A DNA stretch of 64,000 bases, from the NCBI GenBank assembly GCA_019914995.1, contig CM034144.1, forward strand, positions 382,001-446,000. The letters are read 5' to 3'. Both the position numbers and the translations under genes were made by a program. Below, piece by piece: positions 48,257 through 60,526 of this stretch; position 1 is the stretch's first letter, and each line of letters opens with the position of its first letter. Under the pieces are notes generated by a model. The model saw only the letters and a list, made by a program, of their open reading frames with translations. It did no database searches and was not told the origin of the DNA. The stretch is from Acanthochlamys bracteata. Its lineage: Eukaryota; Streptophyta; Magnoliopsida; Pandanales; Velloziaceae.

Positions 48257-48680
48257 CTAAAAATCATATTGTTGTCCATGACCATGATCATCATGAACAG
48301 AACTTGACGATGAAGAAGAAGAGCATTGATATTTGTAGTTGTAGTTGTTCCTCTTGTTTGTCGACGGCGATGAACAAGAAGACAGAGAGTTGTATCGCCG
48401 TCGTTCATCAATCTCCTCCGATCGACGAACCAATTCCCACATAATCTGTATATCTGAGTAACCACAACTCTGTACTTCATCTTTCAGTTGCAGAATCCCT
48501 GCAACACCAAAAATAAAGGAATCATCAGTGCGCTTGAATTCTCAACGCCTGCAATTGCTGCTCCCAACAAATTCTATACATATATATACCATCTTTTCTT
48601 GAAGAAGAAGAAGAAGAAGATATGAGTGGGCGGTGCTGTTGGTTCTTCACTGGAGAAACCATCCTCTTGTACCACTCCAT
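48257..48680 (-). CDS. Uncharacterised small plant protein, 110 residues
   Basis: Two exons (complement of 48590-48680 and 48257-48498) joined in phase 1. The N-terminus is MEWYKRMVSPVKNQQHRPL followed by a serine run from a GAA/TTC microsatellite. The second exon begins with an ordered-looking segment, LQLKDEVQSCGYSDIQIMWE, then LVRRSEEID, and ends in a serine-rich tail with a histidine/aspartate stretch (SVHDDHGHGQQYDF). I have seen similar 'VxSCGYxDxxxMWE' segments in short unannotated plant proteins but cannot name a domain or function. No signal peptide or membrane helix is seen. A TATATA lies about 110 bases upstream on the minus strand. Confidence rests on frame-consistent splicing and the conserved-looking core. 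Confidence 0.7.
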
Positions 48681-49686
48681 TATTTTTCAGAAGAAGAATA
48701 AATTTTTTTCAGAAGAGTGTGAGATCGATAGATAAAGAAAGGAGTGAGGAAGAAGAAAGAAGAACAGAGAATCAATGCTGCATATGTATATAAGATTTTG
48801 ATGTGTTGCTATTTTATTTTATTTGTTCTCGTGTTACATGAACGCCAAACAAATAAAACAAACTTATTCTTCTACTTGGGAAAACAAAAGTTACAGTAAA
48901 TTTTTAAAATGGAGAAAAAGATTTGTTTGATGTTGAACGTTTTATTATTGTGTTATTTATACTATACAGAATTTGACCACCGCCATTTTCAACTCTTCTT
49001 CTTCTTCTTCTTAATTTAAACGTGTTATTCTAGAAACAAATGTTTTCTTCTGCTCCCTCTTTTAGTTTTCTTCTTAAATAGTAATCATGAAAACTGAAAC
49101 ATTAGCGGGAGCCTTCTTTCAGATTTTCTAATTTTTTCCTTTCTGTAACAGAGGGGTTTTTGTCATTATCAGAAGCACACGAGTATTTTTCTCAAGGTTA
49201 GTCAACTGTTTAGCAGTCGCTCTCTGAGATTATATAAAATGAGATTTAAATTTCTTAAACCATGGTTTTGATTTTTAATTTAAGTTGAAAGATTCTGTGT
49301 TCTTTATGTAACAAACAAACAGCAATACATATTTTTTCTTTGATATGGTTCTGATTCCGCAAAGATTAATCTACTAACAATCATCAATAGATATAAATAA
49401 TGCAAAGTTTTATAATGTATTGATCTGATTGTTTAATATCTACAAAATAATAGCGAGGTATAACAAAGTCACGGAAGAGTTGATTGTCTCGAACTTGGTT
49501 TATTTAAGTACTAAACCATTTCGAGCAGAAGACCTAAGAAACAAAAACAAACAGTTCAATTCATCTACCGCAGAGAGACAAAACCAGCTTTGCATGCTTA
49601 TGGATTCGCCGCGGACGTTTTTAGACTCTTCGCAAAACGTTGTAAAAGTGAAAGAAAACCAAAAAAGGAGAAACCTTTTTTTTCGT
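48681..49686. other. Intergenic spacer
   Basis: Promoter of the small minus-strand gene at the left, eIF3j 3' UTR at the right. No further feature. A plus-strand frame from about 49429 to 49956 runs over eIF3j exons and is not a gene. Confidence 0.5.
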
Positions 49687-52160
49687 TTACATGAAGTCGT
49701 AGTCATCTCCAACGTCATCATAGGAGCCAGGGATCATATCATCATTGGGTCTATCAACATGCAGTTGCTTTTTCTTCCCTCCTGTAAGAATCAAAAGGTT
49801 AACAGTGGATTCTCGACATTGCAGTACCTGCAGGCTACTAAAGATAATACCTTGCTTCTTTTTCCCAGCATTGGCTTCCTTCTCCACCTTCAACTTTTCA
49901 TTGGCAATTGCTGTGACGGAAGATGCTATCTCCTTCGCATCTGCTGCTTTAAGTGAAGCCATCGAGATCCTCATCACAGCTTTTAAAAGGCCTATATAAT
50001 GAAAACTTTTCTGTGGGATAAATCAAAGTATAAGAAATGTGGCCATCGTTAGTGATATACAGCTGTTGCATTTTGGGAAGCAAAGTGACAGACATCTCGA
50101 TGATAAGAAAAAAGTTCGATCAGACCATAGACATGAGAATCATAATGAAGGTTATAGTATTTGCTGCAGATTGTATCCAAAACCTGAAATTACCTCATAA
50201 GGGCGAAGTTTATGAGAAAGAAGCTCAGCATACTCCGTGAAATCGCTCTCTGTCTTTGGGATAAACGTATCCAGTGTCCTCTCATCTCCTTTCTTGGAGA
50301 AAAGTTCTGCGGTAGACTTGTAATCAGCCTCTTCAACAAGTCTGTGAAAGGATGATATCAACCTTCAATAAACTTGTAGTTCACAGTTCCATCTATAGAT
50401 GCTTTAGACAGAGCAAAAGTAAGTAATACGTATATACAAGTGAACTGTGTGACAGACCTTTGCTGACGTAGCTTCTCTGCTATAGGATCAGCAAGCGACT
50501 CATCTGCTACTTCGGAGGTCGGTTGTTGTGTATTTACTTCCGGCTCCTTCGTTTTCTTTCCTGAAGGTTTGACAGCTTTTGGTGCTGGCTTTTCTGTTGG
50601 AGGAGCTGGCTTGGATACCTAAACAACACATAGTTCCATCAGTATTACAAATGTATCATAAACTGCATCCATTCAGATTCACATATCTGATGATCTCCCA
50701 CAAGCACATTAAGCACAGAATTTAAAATTTCAACATAAATGCGGTTACCAGAACTAGCAGAGAAACTAGAAATATTTAGATGCAATAAATCACAAGGTTG
50801 CTTATCTACTACGACTACTACAGATCAGACTAAAATGCACTCAAACTCTAAAATTTCACACTACCAAATCCTAACCCAACAATACCAGCTGATAACATCA
50901 TACAGACTCTTCAAAATAAAAGGTGAATCAAACTACATTCTGCGCATTATGATTGCAAAGTATGCCTAGTCAGAACGATGAAGCTAGCAAGTTCACAACG
51001 CAACAACAGCTATCATTACAGAACCTAAAGACCACCAAACAAACTGAACTTTCAATAAGGAACTGCTACTTTTGGACGATTGTAATCATCTATTCTTTAC
51101 CAAGACAAAGGAGTTACTGTAGGAATTTATTCATATTGCTACTACTCAAACACACTCCAAGAGGAGTGAAAATGTTTTCTTGATATATTAAATCAACTCA
51201 AGTACCAATTAAAACTACTACGAGACTAGCAGCTTCCATCCATGAACATCATAACTTCTCCTCGCTACTTGATAACAAGAGCGTAACTCCCAGCACCAAC
51301 AAACTCAAATTGCTTGCATCAGTTAACACCCACTTAAGAGCTTTCCCATAATCTCATTAAAAGTCTGTAGTTTTCCAGATAACCTTCACCAGTAGGGAAC
51401 CTCCTGCATCATTAAATGTGAGCAATTCAAGCCTTACTTCTACTACTAACATCATCAAAAGAACAAACCAGCAACTAAAAAACAACCATGAAAGAATTCT
51501 CAATAATTAGCACAAGTTGTTATAGAACATTCAACTTTGCAACCGGAACAATTCCTTAGCCAGATTATTCCATTCGTGGTTACCCTGTAAGTGCTTTTAG
51601 CAAACCGGTGTTTTACTAGGCACCAGCTTTCAAACAAGACAATAAAGAGCCCTAAATAAGTAAAAGGAGAAAGTGAAATGCACCTGAGGAGCATCCTCAT
51701 CCTCCCATGAATCCTTTACATCTTCCTCTTCGATGTCTTCATCATCCCACTCGCCTTTTACCGGCTCTTTAGAAGGCACTGCCGGTTCCAAGCTTTCATC
51801 CTCTAGAAATCACGAAATATGAGAGTAAATCATAAGATAAAAGGATAGCATCACAATGTAAGAGAAAATAAAATCCCAAAGAATAAACTTTGGGCTTCGA
51901 GGATAGTTCAGCAACAGAGGATGGTCAAATTATAACATAAGAACAGCTTACTGTAGTAGAAAATCCTATCGGATTACAACAAGCTTTCAGAAATCCTAGA
52001 AACAGTATGTCAACCTTGAACCTTAGAAACAAGACTACAGGATTATGTATCAGAAAATAATACAGTAATCAAATTTCAGAATTAAACTACATGGAAAAGA
52101 AAAACTCGAAGCAGACATTCAAAATCCAAACTTTGAATAAGACTCACCCCAATCATCCAT
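49687..52160 (-). CDS. EIF3J: Eukaryotic translation initiation factor 3 subunit J
   Basis: Six coding exons (complement of 52148-52160, 51684-51802, 50458-50618, 50194-50341, 49851-50010, 49687-49781) give 231 residues. The first coding exon is only 13 bases (MDDW plus one base), which simple ORF searches miss. The acidic N-terminus (MDDWEDESLEP, KGEWDDEDIEEED, DSWEDEDAP) is the eIF3j hallmark that contacts the 40S decoding region. The middle reads LADPIAEKLRQQRLVEEADY and LDTFIPKTESDFTEYAELL. The C-terminus is KKKQLHVDRPNDD to DDYDFM. eIF3j is the loosely bound eIF3 subunit that helps mRNA recruitment, start selection and recycling in the cytosol. A donor-like GTTCGC near 52359 suggests a leader intron. 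Confidence 0.95.
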
Positions 52161-53047
52161 CTTTTGTTTGTTGTAAGAGCAACAATCGGAAAAAATCTAA
52201 ACCTGAAAGACACAACTTAGTACAAACAAATCAAACACACAAAGACAGTATCTTCTCAAATTTCAATAGAACCTAACCATTAAGTTAGCAAGATGGTAAC
52301 ATTATTCAAGATTAAACCAAACCAAGAACATAAACAATCAAAATTGATTGCGAACCTGGAGGACGAACCCTAGCGTTCAGTGATCGAGAGCTCTAGAGAA
52401 ACTTCGAGCGAGACAAAGAGAGAGAACTTCGTTTTTAATTAGATTGTGTAAAATTCTCGGTTTTCTTTCTTTCTTTTATAAATAGATAAAAAGTTAATTA
52501 TAATTAATAGATCAATAAATAATAAGCTTGTTAATTAAGTTTCCATCTACTTATTAGTTGTCTGATTACGCTCTTTAACGTTAGATTTATGCAATTACCG
52601 TCGGACAAACGTCGGCAAATTGTTCGGACTATACATGAAGAAAAGTCCTTCACAAAATTATACATCCACAATCTCTCACAGACAAAAGATTAAACAAATA
52701 ATCATAACAACAATGAAATTAAACTACAATTATTGTTTTTCCTAAAAAGAATTTAGGGGGTGTTTGGCTTTGCTTTTCAATACATATTTTATAAATATAT
52801 AAAAAATTTATTTAAAAATTTAAAAAATATAGAAAAATTCTACGGAGTGAGATCTTTTTATTGCATATTTTTATTATTTTTTTAGAAGTAAAAAAAATAG
52901 AGCTCATTTTTCAAAAAAGACAAAAATACTCTTTATTTCACAAAAGCTCCATTTCATAAGCAATCCCAAACGCCGCTTAATGACAACCGAATCAAACAAC
53001 AAGGCCTATATTTAAATTAGGCCCAATAACAAAAGCCCATCCTCAAA
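52161..53047. other. eIF3j leader/promoter, one MITE, CaM-binding gene 3' end
   Basis: The eIF3j 5' UTR with probable intron is at 52161-52440. The MITE at 52756-52976 is listed separately. Nothing else supported. Confidence 0.5.
52756..52976. mobile_element. Tourist-like MITE, GCGTTTGG family, TTA target duplication
   Basis: 221 bp flanked by TTA (52753-52755 and 52977-52979). The left end GGGGGTGTTTGGC is inverted at the right end as CCCAAACGCCGC. It sits just downstream of the calmodulin-binding gene's stop codon. Confidence 0.82.
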
Positions 53048-54328
53048 CTATTCATCCACGACCTGTTCAGTACCTTCTTTCTCTTCAACAGCAGCCGGCT
53101 CCTTCACCTCATCCTCCGCCGCCGGCACCGGCGATGTATCCCGGTGATCCTGAGGAGTGACTGAACCATTTTCCGGTTCCTGCAGAGAAATCACAGTTTC
53201 AAAAGCACCGACAAGAGCAAGAACCTTGTTCTTCCTCTTCTTCTCAGCTTCAAGTCTTTCTTCTATCACCGCATTCCCTGCTGGTGCAATTTCTCTTCTC
53301 CTTCCAACCACCATCGGCGATGAACTCACGGTAGGCTTCTTCTCTTCCACCACCATTTCCACCGCCGGTAACGTTACCGCTTCTTCAGCTTTCTTCTCTT
53401 CTACCATTAATGTTTCTGCAGCGTGTTCGACTTCTTGATCATCAGCTTCTTCGCGTTTGTTCTCTTCTTGTTGTTGTTCTTCCGGTAGCACTGCTGTCTC
53501 AGACTCTACATTAATCACCTCCACCGCTGCTGCAGGAGGAGAAACAACTGATCCCGCAGAAGCAGCAGCAGCAGAGGAGATATTATCTTCATTAGAAGCT
53601 TTTGTTTCAAGATCAACGACAAGTTTTTGTTCTTCTTCTTCTTCACCGTGGTCTATTTCTGATTCTCCATCAACAGTAGTAATCTTCTCCGGTTGCTCCT
53701 GCTGCTGGTGCTCAACTTCTTGTCCATCTTCGACGAGCATTTCTTCATTCTTCTCATTAACTTCAACGCTAACACCAGCCTTTGCCGGTTGTGGTGGTGG
53801 CGGAGTTGCGCTCCGTGCTCGCTCCTTCATTTTATTAACTCCACTTGATCGATCAAAGCTTCTAGTTCGAGTTAACGGAGTTCTAGCAGTACCTGATGAG
53901 CGTGAAGAAGCCGGTGTAGCACAACTACTCTTTGCTTGTGCACAAGCGGCTTTCGCCGGAGCAGAAGAAGGTTTCGGCGAAGTAGAGTGTGGTGCAGTTA
54001 GGCTTGATCTCAGTGTCGGTCGAGCTGAGATCGCCGGAGGCGTAATAGTTTTGGAGGGAGACGGTGGTTTGTTCGGTGATGATGCTGTTGCCTTATTAGC
54101 AATCACTCGTTTTCCGGCGGAAGCAAGCGTCGGCCTGCCGCTTGCTGTTGCTCCTCCGGTGCCGCCGCGGGAACTTGCAGTAGGTTTGAGGTAGTTAGCT
54201 AAACTTGGCTTTATATCTTTGTCCGGCGTCGAAGGTCTTGAAAGTCTCCGGCCATGCGGGACCCCTCCGGGCGACGGCGATGAGCTGCTGCTGCCGCTTG
54301 TTGGCTTGATCTTTGTTGTCGTAGCCAT
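53048..54328 (-). CDS. Plant calmodulin-binding protein (CaMB domain), low-complexity
   Basis: Single coding exon, 426 residues from the ATG at 54328 (MATTTKIKPTSG). An in-frame GTG nine bases earlier is not a likely start. The N-terminal 170 residues are Ser/Pro/Arg-rich and basic. The middle is strongly acidic and rich in Glu/Gln. Near the C-terminus, KKRKNKVLALVGAFETVISL (363-382) is the basic amphipathic helix that ends the plant calmodulin-binding domain, so calcium/calmodulin binding is expected. The physiological role of this group is poorly known. The minus-strand leader has a probable intron (donor near 54697). The opposite strand is open over 245 codons only because of the skewed composition. 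Confidence 0.85.
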   Translation of the reverse strand: MATTTKIKPTSGSSSSSPSPGGVPHGRRLSRPSTPDKDIKPSLANYLKPTASSRGGTGGATASGRPTLASAGKRVIANKATASSPNKPPSPSKTITPPAISARPTLRSSLTAPHSTSPKPSSAPAKAACAQAKSSCATPASSRSSGTARTPLTRTRSFDRSSGVNKMKERARSATPPPPQPAKAGVSVEVNEKNEEMLVEDGQEVEHQQQEQPEKITTVDGESEIDHGEEEEEQKLVVDLETKASNEDNISSAAAASAGSVVSPPAAAVEVINVESETAVLPEEQQQEENKREEADDQEVEHAAETLMVEEKKAEEAVTLPAVEMVVEEKKPTVSSSPMVVGRRREIAPAGNAVIEERLEAEKKRKNKVLALVGAFETVISLQEPENGSVTPQDHRDTSPVPAAEDEVKEPAAVEEKEGTEQVVDE

Positions 54329-56650
54329 TTTGATCACTGATGATGATAACTACATGCAGAATTCAAACAGAAAGAAACTTTAATGAATCAAATCAAGCAA
54401 TAATTACAAGAAATGGAGAAGAATCGAAACACTTCCTACTTTTTTTAATTCTTAGATCAATCAAATCATGAAAATAATAATTTTGAAGAAAATGGTAGAA
54501 AATGTTGTTGTTGGAATTTTGTGTTTGGAATTTGTTGAGTACAATTATGTGATAACTGGGTTTTTCAGAAACGTTGTGGGCAGCATGTCAGAACATGTTT
54601 ATCATCAATTTTTTCAGACAATTCCTTTTTTTCTGGAAAGAAACATAAAAATTTGCTGCAGAAATATTTTTAAAGAATGACGAAAAATAAATTACCTTGA
54701 TAAGGAACAAATCAGGAAGAAATTGTCTTCATTATTATCAGCTATTGTTTTTGCTTTTGGGATTTTTTAAGAAATGTTCGCAGAGAGAAATTGAACGAAG
54801 AAAGAAGAGAATGAAAGAGAAAGAAATGTGGAAGAATTATTAATGGCGAAATGTTTTCTTTTTCTTTACATGGATGAGAGTAAATATGGAAGTACGGTTA
54901 AATTTTAGAGGTTGGTAATTATTAGCTGGTCCCGTAATTAATTAATTACCATTTGTTTATTTCTGGAAACGAAAAAAAGTGTTTAAAAACAAATTTGTTG
55001 AAACTAAGTTATTTAATGGGCTATAATACATGGGCCGGTTTTATGTTGACATTTACTGAGTGTAGCAAGCCTGCTTACCCCTCTGATTTTCGATTTAAAT
55101 AATTGAGAAATTTTTTAAAAAATTTTCGATATCTTTAATGAAGTAATTTTATGTTTTTAAAATTTTCTATTTTATTAAATAAACTAAACAAACAGTTTGT
55201 GTAGAGTCTGGTACTTGAAATCTTCAAAAGTTTTCGGAAGTGTCTTTCATTACGTGTGCTAAATGATTGCATATTGATCTTCATATTAGTCTACGAGAGA
55301 AGATTTAGTGTATGTACGCATTGCTTATAGTTTTTGTTTATTTTAAATATTTTTTAAATTATATATTTTAATAAATTATTTAGAATATTTTATGGAATTT
55401 TTTTTTAATTTTAAAAAATATAAAAATATTTAGATCGTGAGCTCTTATATCAATATTTTTAGATAAAAAAATAAAATTTATTTTTTAAAAAAATTTTAAA
55501 ATATTTTCTTAATATTTTTTTAAAAGAACTTTCAAATATTGTCTTAAATATAGAGTTGCATTGTTAGAAATAACAGTAAAGTCACTTTAACAATGACTTT
55601 CGTGGATATACTACAATCACTTGAATAGCAAAATTAGAACTTCTATTGAGTTGGGGTCATAAGGTGTAGATTCAATTTGAACAAACTCATTTTAATTATG
55701 TTCGTCACTGTGCTTCTTCCTATAGAATAATTGATTGTGTTGTGAGTAAATTATGTTGGTACTGACAAAATTCTATTATATTTATTTTAATAGTTGAGAT
55801 TAAATTATTAATATTTTATATACAATAATTTTTTATATTTATGATCATCAAAATATATTTCTAAAATCCCAATAAGTCACTTTAACAATGACTTTGGTGG
55901 ATTTACTGCGATCACTTGAATTGCAAAATCAGAACTTCTATTGAGTTGGGGTCATAAGGCAGCAGCTGTAGAAAGAACAAGCTACTCATAATAGGTTATT
56001 GGATAAGAAGCATCTATCAAAATAATATATGATATGATCTGTAAATTCAATTTGAACGAACTCATTTTAATTGTGTGCGTGCATGATTTTAGTTATTTTC
56101 ATATCAATTTCGAATCAATAAAAAATTGATTAAGTAAATTAAATTAATTTCGGTAACGAGAGTTTAGAGGTGAAATTTTCAAAAGTTTTCGCAAGTGTCT
56201 TTCATTACGTGTTCTAAATGATTGCATATTGATCTTCATATTGATCTTCATTTTGCACTCAATGTTTCTCACAAACAAGCAGTACATTTCAAATTTTGTT
56301 ACTCACTCAAAAATTTATTTATATACTAAAAAGCCTCAGATAAAAATAATACAAAATTTTTTGTTTAAGAAAAAACTTTAAAATGTTGAAATATGAAATC
56401 ATGATGACCTAAGAAAAGTCAAACAAACATATTATGTAGCAGTAAGTCAAACAATCTTTAAAATCTTTTGACTTCGAAAGGCCTTCTAGTGAAAAATGAA
56501 GAGAAGCATATATATATAAAGCAAAGCAATTCGATTCGAATTTATTCTTTTTCAAAAGAAATTTGATTTTATTCTTACATGATAGTCTTCGTTGAACAAT
56601 TCTTTTTTCATGGACAGTTCCCACTTGTTTAATCTTCAGTTTTTTTTCCC
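54329..56650. other. CaM-binding gene leader and an intergenic region with scrambled duplications
   Basis: The leader intron and promoter of the minus-strand gene occupy 54329-54900. Then follow direct repeats: block X at 55222-55289 and 56177-56246, block Y at 55581-55702 and 55875-56073. 55320-55550 is A/T-rich and MITE-like. No gene supported. Confidence 0.55.
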
Positions 56651-56658
56651 TATATAAA
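56651..56658 (+). promoter_or_regulatory. TATA box of first FSP1-like gene
   Basis: TATATAAA lies 115 bases before the start codon. The surrounding CTATATAAA-CCTTT and CCATTCTTCTTC words recur at the second copy. Confidence 0.65.
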
Positions 56659-56765
56659 CCTTTTTTTGTTTCCCATTCTTCTTCGCATACATTCGTTGAT
56701 TTAAAGAATTCGATTCAAAGCACTCAAATTTAAGCAAAACAAAAGTTTTTAGAAGAAGATTAGAG

Positions 56766-58730
56766 ATGGCTTATAATGCTTCTAAGCGTGTTGTTGTTGT
56801 CGGCGGTGGAGTCGCCGGAGCCCTACTGGCTAAAACTATGGAGTCAGATGCTTATGTCACGCTCATCGATCCGTAATGCTCTATCTCAAAGATTGAGTTC
56901 TTATATTCTTTCTGTTTTTCTGTGATTTAAGCTTCTTGGTTTCTGTTTAATCATGTAAAATTGGTAGAAATGTTGGAGTAATTTCACTTTGATTCTGCGT
57001 TTTCTGATGAAGGAATTGGGGAAACAGTTCGCTAAAAAAGTAGGCATTTTTAAGGAAGATGATATTTGTAACAATCTAGCATCTAGTCTATTGTTGATTT
57101 GTTTGTTTCATATGATTCTAAAGCAATTGGGGTAGTTGTTACTCCTGAAAAGTTAGTTGGAAACTAAGGTTAAATATAAGTTTGAATACATAAAAGTAGC
57201 TACTGTAATTGATTCTTACTTATCTTCAGTCAATCTGCATGTTGTTTAGGTTATAATTTTTAAGCAGCTCTTAGTTCATGATAGTTATCAAACATTTGTG
57301 CTTAAACTGTTGACAGATTTTATACGTATTCATGCAAGGAAAGTTCTGTGTTTGTGATGTTGTCCAATTGTTCTTAGTACTTATCTTGAAATCTTTTGTT
57401 GTCTACATTTGTGGTTGTTTCCTTTTGTGGTACCAGAAAGGATTACTTTGAGATCCCATGGACGAATTTGAGATGTATGGTGGAACCCCAGTTTGCCGAG
57501 AAATCACTTATCAAGCACACTGACTACCTGAAAAATGCGGAATTCATCAAATCCACTGTAGTTAACATCACTGAGAGAGAAGTGCAGACAGCCCAGGGCA
57601 GACGTGTTCTGTATGATTATCTTGTGATTGCTACAGGTCACCCAAATACTGTCCCTGTTGACAGAAAGGACCGCCTTGAACAGTTTAGACAAGGTATAAG
57701 ATTAGTTATTCGATATCGAAATAAATGTTGCAGTATCTGTAAACTAGTCTTTTACTTTAATATTCTTTGCCTTTTTCCCATTCAGATAATCTGAAGATCA
57801 AGTCTGCGAACTCTATCTTGATTGTCGGAGGTGGCCCAACTGGTGTTGAACTTGCGGGAGAAATAGCTGTTGATTACCCAGAGAAGAAGGTCACTTTGGT
57901 TCACAGTGGATCTAGATTGCTGGAGTTCATTGGACCGAAAGCCTCAAAAAAGGCATTAAAATGGTTGACCTCAAAGAATGTCGATGTTCTCCTTGAGCAG
58001 AAAGTTCATTTGGAATCTGGAAAGAATGGAGTCTACACCACAACAGCTGGTAAAAGGATCACCGCTGACTGCCATTTTCTCTGCATTGGAAAGCCTGTAG
58101 GTTCTTCATGGCTTAAGGAAACCATATTGAGGGATACCCTTGATGCGCCAGGGAGATTGCAGGTTGATGAAAGCTTGAGAGTGAAGGGAAAGAAGAACAT
58201 TTTCGCTATTGGAGACATTACTGATGTTAAGGTAACAATTTCTGACTTCTTCATAAATTGCCAATATGATGATTGACTTCATTTTGCTGAGAGTGACTAA
58301 TTTATCAGTTTCTCGAAAAATTTCGTACTAGCAGTTCACTGATGTTCATGTAAAATGCATCCTCGAGGAAACTGGACTTGTTGCATACACAACATAGAAC
58401 AAAGTTTATTAAGGTGCAGTGAGATTGCAGAATGAACAACAGTTAAAACTCAGTTTATCGTTCTTGTAACAGGAACTTAAGCTCGGTTTCCTTGCACAAG
58501 CTCATGCTGGAGTTGTTGCAAAGAACTTGAAGATGTTGGCTAAGGGAGGAGACGAGAGCAAGCTTGCAAAGTACAAGCCTGGACCTGAAATCGCCATGGT
58601 TTCTCTCGGAAGAAAAGAAGGTATTGCTCAGTTCCCGTTCATGACAGTGAGCGGATGCATGCCCGGAATGATGAAATCGAAGGACTTGTTCGTGCCCAAG
58701 ACAAGAAAATCACTCGGCGTTTCTTCTTGA
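56766..58730 (+). CDS. AIFM2/FSP1-like FAD oxidoreductase, copy 1
   Basis: Exons 56766-56872, 57437-57693, 57786-58231 and 58473-58730 give 355 residues. The first Rossmann fold is VVVVGGGVAGALLAK (FAD), with the end of its strand at VTLIDP. The second is ILIVGGGPTGVELAGEI at the NAD(P)H site. ATGHP and NIFAIGDITDV are the usual flavoprotein segments. This is the plant 'apoptosis-inducing factor homolog A' group, related to animal AIFM2/FSP1, which reduces quinones with NAD(P)H. The plant role is less certain. Residue 2 is Ala, so the N-myristoylation used by animal FSP1 is not possible. A near-identical gene follows in the same direction. Confidence 0.94.
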
Positions 58731-60366
58731 TAGGAAATTTCAGTTTCAAAATTTCCATTGAGTGGTGTGCTAGCTGCTGTATGAATGTTCTGCGAGTGTA
58801 TCATTCAAATTGTCCTCCATTGAGATAAACTCTTTGGAAATCGACGTATTTAATATGTGATGAATATAAGTTGAGCATAAATTGTGCAAAATCGTTCTTC
58901 TATCTCTTCGTTCTTTGTTAAGATTATCTGAAAAGAACATGTTGTGGTGAAAGCTGTTTTCTCCAACTAGTTATGGACTGTTTTTTATTTGGAATGTGAG
59001 CAATGAAACTTTTCTTCCTGAAACCTTTGTCTACAATACAGAAACTGGAAATGTCTTGAAAATAAATCCAGTGAAAAGTAGTGAAAGAAAGAAAATCTAT
59101 GTTCTTCTTTTCAAATTAACTAAAGATGAATTATATAAGTTTTTGTTAAGAAAATTTTAATCTCATATTATTTATTAATAATTCTGTAATAATATTTATA
59201 AAAAATTTAAGATTTATTTTTTTATTGTCAATTGATTTAAAAATTTTTTTAATTTCATCACTGATAATCAAGTCATATTTTTTGCCTTCTGAAAATTGGG
59301 CTATCTGAAATATCGCAGTTTCGGGTGTCATTTGAAGTTTACTTCTTATTATTTGTTTATCAAATTGAACATATTTGGGAGAATTTTTTTTTTGTTTAAT
59401 AAAATTTTAAGAATATTTTATATAATTTTTTTAAAAATTTTAAAAATATAAAAAAATTTACATCGTAAAATCTTTCTATTAATTATTATTATTATTTTTT
59501 AAAATAAAAAAATAAAATTCATTTTTTAAGAATTTCTATTTTTTTAAATTATTTTTTAGTAAGCACTCTCCAACGTTCCTATTACCGTTTATATAGATTT
59601 GGACACATTTACCTGTTCAGCTAGTTTTTGAAATTGAATTTTATCCGAAACTTATCTAACACAATGGTGGAAACGCCTACGAAGGTGGAAGAGACCTAAG
59701 GAAACTGTTAAGATCGTCAACTCTTTTTTGATCAAGCTAAAAACTAAATTCGTATAAAATACGTAAACAATAAGTTATTAAAAATAAATTTCTAATAATA
59801 AATATATAAAATTATATAAAAAATAGTTTTTATACGAAATTATTTTTATACGTATGAAAAGTGAGTACAAGTATGAACTGGAAGTAACTTATAAAGAATA
59901 AATCTATTTGGTGATGACATTAAACGAAATTTTTTTCTATATAGAAGTCGATATATTTTCACGTAACAATAATCATATTTATATTAAGCGAATACACAGT
60001 ATTACTACTGTTAATCGTATGTATTTAAAATCTTTTATCATTATAATTTGGACGTGTTTATTATAAGATAAATTTATTTTTTTATATTAAATAATATTTA
60101 AAAATTAAATTTTAAAAACTAAATTTTTAAATAAAATAATTTATTTATTTTGTAATTTTAAAAAATAAATTAGAAGTTGGAAAATATCACATGAGCACTT
60201 TGAGCCATTCAAACACAATTTCAACACCGTTTTCTTACTTTTTATTTTCTATGCAATTTCGTGTTTCTTGAAGGTTTGACTCCAGCAGTCCAACCGTGTC
60301 CAACGCTGCCTTCTTTGAAACCTTCAATCAACCAAATTTGTTTATAACTTCAAAAATTTTGTTGTC
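58731..60366. other. Spacer between the FSP1-like tandem copies
   Basis: Copy 1 3' UTR, then AT-rich DNA. A MITE-like block at about 59385-59575 ends AAGCACTCTCCAACGTT. No gene seen. The right end is the copy 2 promoter. Confidence 0.5.
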
Positions 60367-60374
60367 TATATAAA
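60367..60374 (+). promoter_or_regulatory. TATA box of second FSP1-like gene
   Basis: TATATAAA lies 160 bases before the start codon, in a leader recognisably related to that of copy 1. Confidence 0.65.
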
Positions 60375-60526
60375 ACCTTTGCCTTGGTTTCCATTCTTCT
60401 TCACACTCGAAACCAAATTTCTTTCAAAGCATTCCAATCCCAAGCAAAAGCAAGTTAGTTTCTTGTTCTTTAATTTTCTTTTAGCAAAACAAGTTCTTGA
60501 AAAGAAAAAGAAGAAGAAGATTTGAG

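Noticed and set aside
53457..54194. 245-codon plus-strand open frame
   Set aside because: It lies opposite the low-complexity calmodulin-binding gene; no motif, and the openness is explained by biased codons.
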